Part shown: positions 17,568-25,265 of the stretch, piece by piece
Layout: every line of letters begins with the position of its first letter
How positions within the stretch are numbered: position 1 is the first letter of the stretch
The notes under the pieces: generated by a model
What the model was told of the DNA's origin: nothing
Seen by the model: only the letters and a program-made list of their open reading frames with translations
Database searches by the model: none
NCBI RefSeq assembly: GCF_002441855.2
Contig: NZ_CP029487.1
Span: forward strand, 4,204,349-4,268,348
Direction: 5' to 3'
Length of the DNA: 64,000 bases
Origin: Eubacterium maltosivorans
Lineage (GTDB): Bacteria > Bacillota > Clostridia > Eubacteriales > Eubacteriaceae
Translations under genes and position numbers: made by a program

Positions 17568-18000
17568 AGCTTCGTCACTCCTTTTCGTTGGATTTGTTAC
17601 GCAGTAGAAACGCGGTTTGGAGGGAAAAGGTATCAACCCTTGTCTTTCTTATCTCCGCGCTCTAAGAGCCACATAAATCAAGACTTCTTTTGCCCTTACT
17701 GCGTAACATGAGGGCATAAAAAAAGCAGCGTTCCTGTTCTCCTGTGTAGGAGTAAGAAACGCCGCCTTATAGGTGGTGCTTATTTTATTTTTTCTTATCG
17801 ACGTGCCGCGCAAGGTGGTGTAGCGGTCTATCCGGCAGCTTCGCAGGTGCTTTTGCATATCAAGGCGCAATCCGTTAAAAGTAGTAAATGAGTAGTAAAA
17901 TCAATCTGCAAACCTGCGAATATGCCCGTAAATCAAGCATTTTTCAAGACAATCAACTAATTTGATATAAATCTCAAAACCATATCGTAATTTCCCTTCA
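17568..18000 (-). other. Initiator leader region with inverted repeat and hairpin
   Basis: A roughly 430-bp gene-free stretch. Perfect 11-bp arms GTTACGCAGTA (17596-17606) and TACTGCGTAAC (17697-17707) enclose 90 bases just upstream of the initiator ribosome binding site. A terminator-like hairpin (17725-17766) with seven T on its minus-strand side (17718-17724) lies further upstream. These could form a transcription attenuator or a replication/transfer origin structure. Sequence beyond about 17.88 kb becomes AT-rich, probably marking the ICE end. No long ORF here looks real. Confidence 0.45.
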
Positions 18001-18007
18001 CAAGTGA

Positions 18008-18013
18008 TATAAT
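18008..18013 (+). promoter_or_regulatory. Putative -10 box of the 18035 ORF
   Basis: TATAAT 22 bases upstream of the small ORF at 18035, in an AT-rich stretch. The -35 region is poor. Confidence 0.4.
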
Positions 18014-18034
18014 CTATAGAAAAAGGAGATTAAT

Positions 18035-18259
18035 ATGCCATTATTTTTAATACCACTAACTATCATAGCAGTTTTACTACTGGTTGTGATACTTCAACAT
18101 CATAATAAAATTGACATAAAACCTCTAAGGGGAATAGATTATTACATTAGTACAAGCAGAGCAGTAAAACTTGTATATAGATGCCTAACTGCTGGCTACT
18201 TCGTTTTTTATTTGTATATACTATTAACAAGTTTAATGTTTATTGCTGTATTGCCATAG
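18035..18259 (+). CDS. Small two-helix membrane protein, unknown
   Basis: A 74-aa AT-rich ORF with a good AAAAAGGAG before the ATG, a -10 box upstream and a terminator immediately downstream, so it looks like a real monocistronic gene. Two hydrophobic segments (LFLIPLTIIAVLLLVVILQ near the N terminus, then FVFYLYILLTSLMFIAVLP at the end) flank a basic loop. It is the only plus-strand gene between the ICE and the inovirus-like block, and could belong to either or to the chromosome. No family recognised. Confidence 0.5.
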   Translation: MPLFLIPLTIIAVLLLVVILQHHNKIDIKPLRGIDYYISTSRAVKLVYRCLTAGYFVFYLYILLTSLMFIAVLP

Positions 18260-18271
18260 AAAACTAAAAAA

Positions 18272-18310
18272 CCTGTCTGCTAACCTAAAGAGGAAGGCCG
18301 ACAGGCTTTT
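18272..18310. terminator. Bidirectional terminator between 18035 ORF and coat gene
   Basis: CCTGTC (18272-18277) pairs with GACAGG, with A-run on one side and T-run on the other, so it can end both the plus-strand small ORF and the minus-strand coat-protein operon. In Ff phages a terminator also follows gene VIII. Confidence 0.7.
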
Positions 18311-18322
18311 TTAATGAGTGCG

Positions 18323-18496
18323 TTAAGATGTGGATTTGTTGAAGGCTTTCTTTGCGATTTTGTAGACAACGAAAACAACAGCAATGGCAATACCAGCAAT
18401 CAGGATACCCTGTACAGCGCCGGGTAACTGGCCGATCACTTCAGTAAATTTACCAGTCATAGCAGTGATCAAAGCAGTGGTTGCGTTTTCTTCCAT
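18323..18496 (-). CDS. Inovirus major coat protein-like (pVIII-like)
   Basis: A 57-aa protein with an acidic/amphipathic N terminus (MEENATTALITAMTGKFTEV), a 20-residue hydrophobic helix (AVQGILIAGIAIAVVFVVYK) and a basic Lys-rich C terminus (IAKKAFNKSTS). This is the layout of mature filamentous phage major coat protein, whose basic end contacts packaged DNA, and the closing residues resemble Ff pVIII (KLFKKFTSKAS). The ATG at 18496 follows AAAGGGGGTGA; a longer frame to 18529 overlaps the upstream gene. There is no cleavable signal peptide, unlike Ff pVIII. The identification rests on architecture and context. Confidence 0.65.
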   Translation of the reverse strand: MEENATTALITAMTGKFTEVIGQLPGAVQGILIAGIAIAVVFVVYKIAKKAFNKSTS

Positions 18497-18510
18497 GGTG
18501 TCACCCCCTT

Positions 18511-18639
18511 TCAGTGCGTGGAATTCCAAAAGGCTTTAAAGACCAGATAGCCACAGAATGCGAATATCCAGAGGAAAATACTTCCCAAAAAGCCTAAGAC
18601 GGCAAAGTGAATAAAGATTTCAAAAAATTGTAGCTCCAT
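18511..18639 (-). CDS. Small single-helix membrane protein of the phage block
   Basis: A 42-aa protein (MELQFFEIFIHFAVLGFLGS...) almost entirely one or two hydrophobic helices. The ATG at 18639 follows the stop of the preceding gene by one base, and the gene ends 14 bases before the coat gene, so it is tightly packed as in filamentous phages. It is a candidate minor coat protein. Confidence 0.5.
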   Translation of the reverse strand: MELQFFEIFIHFAVLGFLGSIFLWIFAFCGYLVFKAFWNSTH

Positions 18640-18640
18640 G

Positions 18641-18754
18641 TTAAAACCTGTCAAATATCTTTGAAAGCATGTGGGTCACGGGTACGGCGAGTACAGCACC
18701 GAAGATCAGGCCTGCCATGGTTGCTTCTATGGTCATTATCTGTAGGGTTGTCAT
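18641..18754 (-). CDS. Small hydrophobic protein, pIX/pVII-like candidate
   Basis: A 37-aa protein (MTTLQIMTIEATMAGLIFGA...) with one transmembrane helix and a C-terminal KIFDRF. CAGGAGGACAC lies directly before the ATG. Size, hydrophobicity and position match the minor tip proteins of filamentous phages. Sequence similarity cannot be claimed. Confidence 0.5.
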   Translation of the reverse strand: MTTLQIMTIEATMAGLIFGAVLAVPVTHMLSKIFDRF

Positions 18755-18769
18755 GTGTCCTCCTGTGGC

Positions 18770-18844
18770 TTAAAACCAGTCTTTATAGGCTAAAACAAGG
18801 CCTACGACCATTCCAAGCATAAGAAAAATTAATTGAATATTCAT
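18770..18844 (-). CDS. 24-aa hydrophobic peptide, pVII-like candidate
   Basis: A 24-residue single helix (MNIQLIFLMLGMVVGLVLAY, then KDWF) with an excellent CAGGAGGCACC before the ATG. The next gene uses a near-identical CCACAGGAGG ribosome binding site, indicating a deliberately translated minigene. A candidate tip protein of the phage block. Confidence 0.5.
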   Translation of the reverse strand: MNIQLIFLMLGMVVGLVLAYKDWF

Positions 18845-18928
18845 GGTGCCTCCTGTGGTTCCAATCCGGCCACGCCGACGGCGTGGGGCGAGCGAATAAA
18901 TCAGACAAGTACGCTTCGCCGAGCTTGC

Positions 18929-19099
18929 CTAATTTTTCGCCCGTTGCTGTATGGCCCTTGCGGGGTCAAGAAAGGGGTAGTCTTCCAGCATTTCTTCTAA
19001 GATGCCGTCACAGAGGTAGTACGTAGCAAAGGCTTCAAAGGCCATCTGTGAAATATCGTTGTAGCGTTCCTGTAACGCTTTCTTTTCTGCTTTGTCCAT
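18929..19099 (-). CDS. Small acidic hypothetical protein of the phage block
   Basis: A 56-aa soluble helical protein (MDKAEKKALQERYNDISQMA..., ending QQRAKN). It starts 8 bases after the ssDNA-binding-like gene and is followed by an 84-bp GC-rich gap containing a hairpin (CACGCCGACGGCGTG, 18872-18886). Function unknown. Confidence 0.45.
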   Translation of the reverse strand: MDKAEKKALQERYNDISQMAFEAFATYYLCDGILEEMLEDYPFLDPARAIQQRAKN

Positions 19100-19107
19100 G
19101 GCGGTCC

Positions 19108-19365
19108 TTATGCGGCGGTTTTGTGTTCCTGAATCAAAACGGGGTGGCCTTTGAGGTCACAGAAGATGGTGACGTTCTTGCCGACAAAGGTGTCGAAGTT
19201 GACGCGCATTCTGTCGTAGTCGGCGCGGGAGATGAATTTTTTTTCGGCTTTCTGGCCTTTGACGTTTTCGTCTTTGGACATCAGGAAGATGTTAAAGCCG
19301 TCAATGCGTCCTCCATCTTTGGTTTCAAAATTTAAAATCTGATATCCTGCGAAATAATAGTTCAT
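19108..19365 (-). CDS. ssDNA-binding protein-like (inovirus gene V analogue)
   Basis: An 85-aa, beta-rich protein (MNYYFAGYQILNFETKDGGR..., then FVGKNVTIFCDLKGHPVLI). Size and predicted strand pattern fit a small OB-fold ssDNA-binding protein such as Ff gene V protein (87 aa), and the gene sits where gene V does, upstream of the small membrane genes and the coat gene. AAGGAAACAAG lies before the ATG. The assignment is from length, fold impression and synteny, not from a known signature. Confidence 0.5.
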   Translation of the reverse strand: MNYYFAGYQILNFETKDGGRIDGFNIFLMSKDENVKGQKAEKKFISRADYDRMRVNFDTFVGKNVTIFCDLKGHPVLIQEHKTAA

Positions 19366-19389
19366 ATTTTTCTTGTTTCCTTTCTGCTC

Positions 19390-19413
19390 TATCAGCGACC
19401 CGGTAAGGCGCTA
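19390..19413. other. Perfect hairpin in phage block gap
   Basis: ACCCGGTA and TACCGGGT form a perfect 8-bp stem in the 90-bp gap upstream of the ssDNA-binding-like gene. It has no T-run on either side, so it is not a typical terminator. In an inovirus it could be a packaging or translational-control element. Confidence 0.4.
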
Positions 19414-19455
19414 CCGGGTTTCGTCTCAATTCTCAGAGACTCGTCAGGCTGATTT

Positions 19456-19632
19456 TTATTTTAAAGTAAGAAGGTATTGCTCCAAATCTAAATAACAAGT
19501 AGACTTAGGATTAATCTTCCCGGTATACTCATATCCGCATGATTCAACACCTGCCCGAAAACCAAGTTGATAATACTGATCTAAAGCTAAGTTGATTTTT
19601 GTTTTCAATTGTCTCTTCTCATCTTTCGTCAT
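19456..19632 (-). CDS. Small hypothetical protein of the phage block
   Basis: A 58-aa soluble protein (MTKDEKRQLKTKINLALDQY...) ending LEQYLLTLK, with AGGAGG before the ATG. Its ATG overlaps the stop of the upstream gene (ATGA), showing coupling. No recognised family. Confidence 0.5.
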   Translation of the reverse strand: MTKDEKRQLKTKINLALDQYYQLGFRAGVESCGYEYTGKINPKSTCYLDLEQYLLTLK

Positions 19633-19871
19633 TTTAAGTATCCTCCTGTAAAGATTTCGACAAAGACATATTCAATGGCTTCTTTGACTTTGTTCGTGGC
19701 TAAGCACTGGTTAAAGAGTAGCCGTAATTCCCGTTTACTGACCACGATATGGTCGGGAAAATCAAAGATTTCTTCATAGATACTGTTAATGATCTGCTCC
19801 GTTTCGTCCTTGGTGCCTTTGCATGAAAGAAGGGTCAGTTTGTAGGTTTCGTTTGTTTTGAGGTTTCTCAT
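19629..19871 (-). CDS. Hypothetical protein of the phage block
   Basis: An 80-aa charged protein (MRNLKTNETYKLTLLSCKGT..., then RELRLLFNQCLATNKVKEAI). Mixed alpha/beta, no transmembrane segment. It overlaps the next gene by 4 bp and starts 5 bases after the preceding one. Unknown function; early phage gene by position. Confidence 0.5.
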   Translation of the reverse strand: MRNLKTNETYKLTLLSCKGTKDETEQIINSIYEEIFDFPDHIVVSKRELRLLFNQCLATNKVKEAIEYVFVEIFTGGYLK

Positions 19872-19876
19872 GGTGC

Positions 19877-20083
19877 TTACCTCTGAACCAAAGCATTAAC
19901 ATAATCTTGAAATTCATTTAAAGCTTGTTGACGCTCGTCACAAGATTTGTAAAAAGCATCTACGTCCATGCCATAAGTCGTATCACAGCCAAAATGATAT
20001 TGTAATCGTGCATATTCAAAAGCACGTTTCATGATTTCGCCTGCCTGTTCTTCGGTTAATCCACATACTGCTTGTTGTTTCAT
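19877..20083 (-). CDS. First hypothetical gene of the phage block
   Basis: A 68-aa helical protein (MKQQAVCGLTEEQAGEIMKR..., ending FQDYVNALVQR). It is the most upstream gene of the minus-strand phage-like run; AAGAGGTAATAAT precedes the ATG. The roughly 100 AT-rich bases before it are shared with the divergent trp T-box promoter. No known domain. Confidence 0.45.
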   Translation of the reverse strand: MKQQAVCGLTEEQAGEIMKRAFEYARLQYHFGCDTTYGMDVDAFYKSCDERQQALNEFQDYVNALVQR

Positions 20084-20188
20084 TATTATTACCTCTTATA
20101 AGTTTATTCAAAGTAAAGAGCACAACCCCTTAAGTACTTTGTAATTTCATTATAAAACTTTTCAACGGCAAATAAGCCTAAATTTAGC

Positions 20189-20217
20189 TTGACAGAAGCT
20201 TGGATTTATTATAGAAT
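20189..20217 (+). promoter_or_regulatory. Promoter of the T-box leader
   Basis: TTGACA (20189-20194), 17-base spacer, TAGAAT (20212-20217): a near-consensus sigma-A promoter just ahead of the T-box RNA. Confidence 0.8.
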
Positions 20218-20224
20218 AGCACCA

Positions 20225-20510
20225 ATCCAGAATAATCAAAACGACGAACGAGAGAAGTAGGTAATGACGGGTGTATCCAGAGAGCCGCGGCAGGTGGAAA
20301 TGCGGCAGCACAGAAATTACTGAATGGACTTGGGAGTGCGGTCTGAAACCATGAGGGAGTAGGCGCCGACGGGAGCCCCATCCGTTATCAGCGGGGTGCA
20401 TATGATGGTATGTAAAATGAGTGGGTGTGCTGTAAGGCAGTGCATCAATTTGGGTGGTATCGCAGAAGTTACAGACTTTTGTCCCTTAGTATGGGACAAA
20501 AGTCTTTTTT
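20225..20510 (+). ncRNA. Tryptophan T-box riboswitch
   Basis: A roughly 285-nt leader with T-box landmarks: AGTAGGTAATGACGGG and GGTGGAAATGCGG elements of stem I, a TGG in ACTGAATGGACTT (20325-20327) as candidate tryptophan specifier, and the T-box bulge TGGGTGGTATCGC (20451-20463). The intrinsic terminator AGACTTTTGTCCC/GGGACAAAAGTCT with six T follows (20473-20510). Uncharged tRNA-Trp would stabilise the antiterminator and allow trpB2 transcription when tryptophan is scarce. The specifier is inferred from position and from the downstream gene. Confidence 0.9.
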
Positions 20511-20551
20511 GATTATTTGGGCAAAATTAACATACAGAAGGAGAAAGAACA

Positions 20552-21931
20552 ATGGCAAAAATACCTTACCGTTTCTATTTAAGTGAAGAGGACCTGCCAA
20601 AGCAGTGGTATAACCTGCGGGCAGATATGAAGGAGCAGCCAGACCCTCTGATCAACCCAGGCACCATGCAGCCCGCGGTGGAGTCCGACCTGTATCCTGT
20701 ATTCTGTGAAAAGCTGGCGCACCAGGAAATGGATGGTGAAACCCGGTACTTCGATATTCCAGAACCCGTTCAGGAAATGTATCGAATCTATCGTCCATCC
20801 CCGCTGATCCGGGCTTACAACCTGGAAAAAGCGTTGGATACTCCGGCCAAAATCTACTACAAATTTGAAGGCAACAATACCTCTGGTAGCCACAAGCTCA
20901 ACTCAGCCATCGCCCAGGTGTATTACGCCAAGGAGCAGGGCCTGACTAGCCTGACAACAGAAACCGGAGCCGGCCAGTGGGGAACAGCCCTCTCAGAGGC
21001 AAGCTCTTATTTCGATATCCCCCTGACCGTGTATATGGTAAAGGTTTCCTATGAACAAAAGCCCTTCAGGAAGGCTGTGATGCAGGTCTTTGACGGAAAA
21101 GTAATGCCGAGCCCCAGTGAAACCACCGACATCGGCCGAAAAATTTTAGCGGAAAACCCGGGAACAACCGGAAGCCTCGGCTGCGCCATCTCCGAGGCCG
21201 TGGAAACCGCAGTCAAAACCGAAGGCTGCCGCTATGTGCTTGGCTCTGTTCTCAATCAGGTGCTGCTGCATCAGTCCATCATCGGCCTCGAGAGCAAAAC
21301 GGCAATGGAGATCCTGGGAGAATATCCCGATATTGTCATTGGTTGCGCTGGCGGTGGTTCGAACCTCGGCGGTCTCATAGCGCCGTTTATGCAGGATAAG
21401 CTCACTGGAAAAGCCGATCCCAGAATCATTGCCGTCGAGCCCGCGTCCTGTCCGTCGCTGACCCGCGGCCGCTATGCCTATGATTTCTGCGATACAGGCA
21501 AGATCACCCCGATGGCGAAGATGTATACCCTGGGCAGCGGTTTTATTCCATCGGCCAATCATGCCGGCGGCCTGCGCTACCACGGGATGTCTCCGATTTT
21601 ATCCAAGCTGTACCACGACGGCTATATGGAAGCCACCTCTGTAGAGCAGACCCGAGTGTTTGAAGCAGCGGTTTATTTTGCAAAAAAAGAAACCATTCTG
21701 CCAGCGCCCGAATCTGCCCACGCCATCCGTGCCGCCATGGATGAAGCCCTGCGCTGCAAGGAAACCGGCGAAGCCAAGACCATTCTCTTCGGCCTGACCG
21801 GCACCGGCTATTTTGATATGACCGCCTACTCAGCCTACCTTGAAGGCAGAATGAACGACTATATCCCAAGCGATGAGGACCTGCAGAAAGGCTTTGACAG
21901 CCTGCCGAAAATCCCGGGGATTGAAGAGTAA
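20552..21931 (+). CDS. trpB2: Tryptophan synthase beta chain, TrpB2 type
   Basis: A 459-aa PLP-dependent enzyme that condenses indole with L-serine. The length and the N-terminal extension (about 60 residues before the family core) are those of TrpB2, the long, often stand-alone form, rather than the roughly 400-aa TrpB1. GSHKLNSAIAQ holds the PLP lysine, TETGAGQWG the catalytic glutamate region and CAGGGSNLGG the phosphate-binding loop. GGAGAAAG precedes the ATG. It is a single gene under a Trp T-box with no trpA or other trp genes beside it, so it may recycle free indole or serve as an accessory synthase. Confidence 0.93.
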   Translation: MAKIPYRFYLSEEDLPKQWYNLRADMKEQPDPLINPGTMQPAVESDLYPVFCEKLAHQEMDGETRYFDIPEPVQEMYRIYRPSPLIRAYNLEKALDTPAKIYYKFEGNNTSGSHKLNSAIAQVYYAKEQGLTSLTTETGAGQWGTALSEASSYFDIPLTVYMVKVSYEQKPFRKAVMQVFDGKVMPSPSETTDIGRKILAENPGTTGSLGCAISEAVETAVKTEGCRYVLGSVLNQVLLHQSIIGLESKTAMEILGEYPDIVIGCAGGGSNLGGLIAPFMQDKLTGKADPRIIAVEPASCPSLTRGRYAYDFCDTGKITPMAKMYTLGSGFIPSANHAGGLRYHGMSPILSKLYHDGYMEATSVEQTRVFEAAVYFAKKETILPAPESAHAIRAAMDEALRCKETGEAKTILFGLTGTGYFDMTAYSAYLEGRMNDYIPSDEDLQKGFDSLPKIPGIEE

Positions 21932-21942
21932 AGCAAAAAAAA

Positions 21943-21972
21943 AACAGAGACTGAAATCAGCCTCTGTTTTTT
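21943..21972. terminator. Bidirectional terminator, trpB2 / ABC permease
   Basis: AACAGAG and CTCTGTT arms with A-run upstream and T-run downstream, between convergent genes that end at 21931 and 21974. Confidence 0.85.
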
Positions 21973-21973
21973 C

Positions 21974-24481
21974 TTATTCTGCTTCGCGCAGACGTTCCAC
22001 AATACTCTGTTTGATGGTGCTCCGGTAAGAAATAACCGGAATCAGCACAGATAAGGCTAAAAGGATGGGGTAGGTGATGAGCAGCGGTGTAATGATAAAG
22101 TGGTAGGAGAAAAACCACAGGGACGCAGTAACTCCACGAAGGATAATGGCAGAGAAGAAAATGCCAAGAACCAGAGAGAACAGAATGGTTCCAAGGGCAT
22201 AGTAAAGCCCCTCCAGACAGAGCATTTTCGTCAGCTGGCTTCCAGTCATACCAATGCTCTGAAGCATGGCGAACTCCCGCCGTCTGGTAATAATACTGGT
22301 CAGAATGGAATTGACAAAGTTCAGGATACCAATGAGACCAATGATAAAAGTCAGAATACCGCCGATGACCAGAATCATCTGCCGCATACTCTCAAATTCG
22401 TTGATAATGAGCTCGCGGGATTCGTAGTCCATTGTGGGCTCGCTCTTTTCAGTATAATTTTTCAGGAAGGCTTCCATTTCACCCTCCAGGCTGTCAGACA
22501 CGTCAAAGGTGTACTCCATCAGAGGCTGGTCGGGGTCAAGACTGCTGTACACCTCGGATGGGAGATAAAAGTTGTAGCCCCAGCTGCTTCGGTCCGATGC
22601 CACGTTCAGGTTTACTTTGGATTTTGCCAGCACCTCGTAAGTATGCGGCGTACCATTCTTGTCATACAGGGTAACGGACTGGCCAAGGCTGAAAGGAGCA
22701 CTGTAAGGATAGGGATTGCCGTAATCGTCACACTCATAAGCGGCAATGATGTAGTTTCCGCTAGCAAGCTTTTCAGCGTCTGCAGTTCCCTCTAAGACCG
22801 TGAGTTTATCCAGCACGAAAGGGTCCACACCGTATACAGAGGCGAAGACCTGCTCACCATTTTTGCTGTATTCGGTTTCTCCGGGAGGATTGTCCATTTT
22901 GATGTTCTGACTTTTTCCGCCAAAGACCCGCCCGCCCGCTTCAAAGCCTGGATGAGATTCGACCAATTGGATAAAGCTGTCAGACAGAGTGTTCTCAGGG
23001 CCTGTATAGTCATAATTAAAATAATCAGCGTGGGCAATAACAAAGTCAGTGTTGGCCCATCGGCTTACGTATTTTTCCATGTCCAGCCCTCTGGACAGCG
23101 TGAACACCGTGTTCAGGAGCACGAGGCTCAGAGACAGTGAAATGATTACAAGGATCGTTCTACCCCGGCTGCGGCCGAGATTGGACAAGGCTATGCGGTA
23201 AAGCCTGCCGCCGTCTGTTGATTTTTTCTGTTTTTTTCGTTCTTTTCCACCTTCGGTATAACGAACCGCCTCAATGGGGGATACTCTGGAGGCAACACGC
23301 CCAGGCTTGCGCGTGCTGATGAAAACTGTCACAATGGCAAACAGGGCAGAGCCGACAAAAATCAGCGGGTTCAGTGAGACATAAACACCGTTATCCGCGC
23401 TGTAGTTACTGGCCGATAAAAGAATGGGAATCAGTGCTTTCCCGGTGAAAAAGCCAATAATCAGACCAATGGGAATACCGATGGCTGAAAGCAGAACAGC
23501 CTGCCGGTTAAGGATATGCCGAATCTGCCGCCCAGTCGTTCCAATGGTTTTTAACAGGCCATAAAAACGAATATCCCGGATAACAGATATCTGAAAAATA
23601 TTGTAAATAATCAGATAGCCTGTGAACACAATGAGGATAATGGCAGATGAAGCTGCCAGAACAGTGGCAGGGCTTAATGAGAAGTTTGAGGACAGGTAAG
23701 CCCAGTTGACATTGGAGGCAATGTAGTCAGGCGCTTCGGAATCCGAAGCGTTGAAGCCACTCTCGGTGATCACCTGATGAAGCTTGGCATCGAGATTAAA
23801 GCTGTTTCTAAACAGGATATAGGCATTTACCACTCCGGCCATCTGGCCGTCTCCCGGGTCATCCTGGCTGAGAATATCAGCATTTTCAGAGACAAAAGCC
23901 TGAGAGACATAAATCTGCCCGACATTAAAAACCGGGTCGCTTTCCCAGTAGCCAGAAAGAATAAAGTTACGGGTAAAAATCTGGTCCTGGATGGTGTAAG
24001 TCAGGGGAACAGTGACGCCAATCTCGTGAGGCAGGCCCAGCATGTCGAGGGTTTTAGTATCAGTGATGATCTCATTGGCAGACTGGGGCTTCTGTCCTTC
24101 TGTCAGGCGGATACCTGCGAATTTTAAGCCTGTATCGTCTTTATACCACATCTCAGACCGGCGTTTCAGCAGTTCTGGGTTGTCTACTGAGTCTGCCATC
24201 AGGCGGTCGTAGCTGATCTCCTTAATCAGAGGATGTTTTTTGATTTTGTCAAATTCTTCATCGTTCAGGTACTTTAAAACCGCGTGCCCGTCCCCGCCGG
24301 CCTGGCGGATGGTCTGTTGCTGAAAGGTTTCCACTACACCGGTGCCCATGGTGAAAAGCGTGGTGAACAGAATGGTGGTCAGGGCAATAGCCACAATGGC
24401 GATGAGGTTGCGGAGCTTATTGGCTTTAAAGCTCTTGAGGGCAATCCTGCCCACGGCTTTTTTATTTTTGACCTTAAGCAT
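21974..24481 (-). CDS. FtsX/MacB-type ABC transporter permease
   Basis: An 835-aa permease with two FtsX-like units. There is an N-terminal helix (NLIAIVAIALTTILFTTLFT), a large extracellular domain, three helices around residues 280-400, a second anchor helix near 440-470, another extracellular domain and three C-terminal helices. The ATG at 24481 has GGTGG upstream and overlaps the ATPase stop by 8 bp. With the ATPase and the upstream histidine kinase/response regulator it forms an antimicrobial-peptide sensing or export module of the BceAB/MacB kind. The substrate is unknown. Confidence 0.88.
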   Translation of the reverse strand: MLKVKNKKAVGRIALKSFKANKLRNLIAIVAIALTTILFTTLFTMGTGVVETFQQQTIRQAGGDGHAVLKYLNDEEFDKIKKHPLIKEISYDRLMADSVDNPELLKRRSEMWYKDDTGLKFAGIRLTEGQKPQSANEIITDTKTLDMLGLPHEIGVTVPLTYTIQDQIFTRNFILSGYWESDPVFNVGQIYVSQAFVSENADILSQDDPGDGQMAGVVNAYILFRNSFNLDAKLHQVITESGFNASDSEAPDYIASNVNWAYLSSNFSLSPATVLAASSAIILIVFTGYLIIYNIFQISVIRDIRFYGLLKTIGTTGRQIRHILNRQAVLLSAIGIPIGLIIGFFTGKALIPILLSASNYSADNGVYVSLNPLIFVGSALFAIVTVFISTRKPGRVASRVSPIEAVRYTEGGKERKKQKKSTDGGRLYRIALSNLGRSRGRTILVIISLSLSLVLLNTVFTLSRGLDMEKYVSRWANTDFVIAHADYFNYDYTGPENTLSDSFIQLVESHPGFEAGGRVFGGKSQNIKMDNPPGETEYSKNGEQVFASVYGVDPFVLDKLTVLEGTADAEKLASGNYIIAAYECDDYGNPYPYSAPFSLGQSVTLYDKNGTPHTYEVLAKSKVNLNVASDRSSWGYNFYLPSEVYSSLDPDQPLMEYTFDVSDSLEGEMEAFLKNYTEKSEPTMDYESRELIINEFESMRQMILVIGGILTFIIGLIGILNFVNSILTSIITRRREFAMLQSIGMTGSQLTKMLCLEGLYYALGTILFSLVLGIFFSAIILRGVTASLWFFSYHFIITPLLITYPILLALSVLIPVISYRSTIKQSIVERLREAE

Positions 24482-25154
24482 AGCGGCCACCACCTGTGAT
24501 CTGACCATCCTCGATGTGGATGATCCGGTCTGCCATCTGAGCGATTTCCTCATTGTGGGTGATCATCACAATGGTCTGATGAAAGTGCTCGCTGGTGATT
24601 TTTAAAAGACCCAGAACATCCAGACTGGTTTTGGAATCCAGATTACCGGTGGGTTCGTCGGCCAGGATAATGGCCGGCTTAGAGGCAAGGGCCCGGGCAA
24701 TGGCGACGCGCTGCTGCTGGCCGCCGGAAAGCTGGCTTGGAAGGCTGTAAAGCTTGCTTTTAAGCCCGAGGATATCAATGATTCTGCTTACGTATTTTTT
24801 GTCAACTGCATGGCCGTCCAGCTCGATGGGCAGGACGATATTTTCATAAACATTGAGGACTGGCACCAGGTTGTAGTTTTGAAACACAAATCCAATTTTG
24901 CGGCGTCTAAAAATGGTCAGGGCGTCATCCTTCAAATCAAAGATGTTTTTGCCATCCACCATTACGGAGCCTGATGTAGGGCGGTCCAGTCCGCCGAGCA
25001 TATGTAAAAGTGTGGATTTTCCACTGCCTGAGGTGCCGACAATGGCTGAAAATGAGCCTTCTTCTATCTCAAGGGACACATTGTCAAGAGCCTTTACAGT
25101 GGTTTCACCTGTACCGTAATATTTTTTTAGCTGTTTTGTCTGTAGAATGATCAT
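24474..25154 (-). CDS. ABC transporter ATP-binding protein (MacB/LolD type)
   Basis: A 226-aa nucleotide-binding subunit: Walker [10 protein letters not shown], signature [15 protein letters not shown], Walker [16 protein letters not shown] and the H-loop MITHNEE. The ATG at 25154 is used because GGAGG is 5 bases upstream; the longer frame starts at 25166. It partners the FtsX-type permease immediately downstream and probably drives mechanotransmission or export of peptides. Confidence 0.93.
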   Translation of the reverse strand: MIILQTKQLKKYYGTGETTVKALDNVSLEIEEGSFSAIVGTSGSGKSTLLHMLGGLDRPTSGSVMVDGKNIFDLKDDALTIFRRRKIGFVFQNYNLVPVLNVYENIVLPIELDGHAVDKKYVSRIIDILGLKSKLYSLPSQLSGGQQQRVAIARALASKPAIILADEPTGNLDSKTSLDVLGLLKITSEHFHQTIVMITHNEEIAQMADRIIHIEDGQITGGGRYA

Positions 25155-25265
25155 AATGACCTCCATAATTGATAGTCTGTACGGAGTAAGAACTCCATAA
25201 ACAAACTATAACAAAAACTTCTTTCCATGTTCTTTCCGGAATCTTACAGTTTTGACAGATTTCAT

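Larger units (their letters stand above)
1..17900 (-). mobile_element. Partial Tn1549/CTn-type integrative conjugative element
   Basis: A continuous minus-strand block carries the characteristic gene set of Tn1549-family elements: RepA_N-type initiator, DUF5348, PcfB, VirD4, Maff2, TrbL-like protein, PrgI, VirB4, CHAP protein, DUF4315, DUF4366, TopB and an ArdA/ArdC-type protein. Gene order and the many 4-bp overlaps indicate one or two long transfer operons. Relaxase, integrase/excisionase and the other terminus are not in the window and should lie left of base 1. The right boundary is an estimate: element genes end with the initiator and its leader near 17.6 to 17.9 kb, and AT-rich sequence follows. 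No terminal repeat or attachment site was identified. Confidence 0.85.
18323..20083 (-). mobile_element. Partial inovirus (filamentous phage)-like gene block
   Basis: A minus-strand run of nine tiny genes resembles the structural module of filamentous phages. It has an 85-aa ssDNA-binding-like protein, then three 24-42 aa single-helix membrane proteins and a 57-aa pVIII-like coat protein, the same order as genes V, VII, IX, VIII of Ff phages. No replication initiator, adsorption protein or Zot/pI-type ATPase is present in the 1.8 kb, so it is incomplete as seen here. The adjacent ICE may separate it from the missing genes, or this is a remnant. Confidence 0.65.

Noticed and set aside
19390-19413. 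Terminator in the phage block
   Set aside because: Perfect hairpin but without T-run on either strand; listed only as a structural element.
20084-20188. dif/XerCD attachment site for the inovirus-like block
   Set aside because: AT-rich stretch shows only weak resemblance to Firmicute dif; no duplicated copy at the other edge could be found.
20162-20499. Small minus-strand ORFs over the T-box
   Set aside because: They overlap a riboswitch and have no initiation signals; the sequence conservation is RNA-level.
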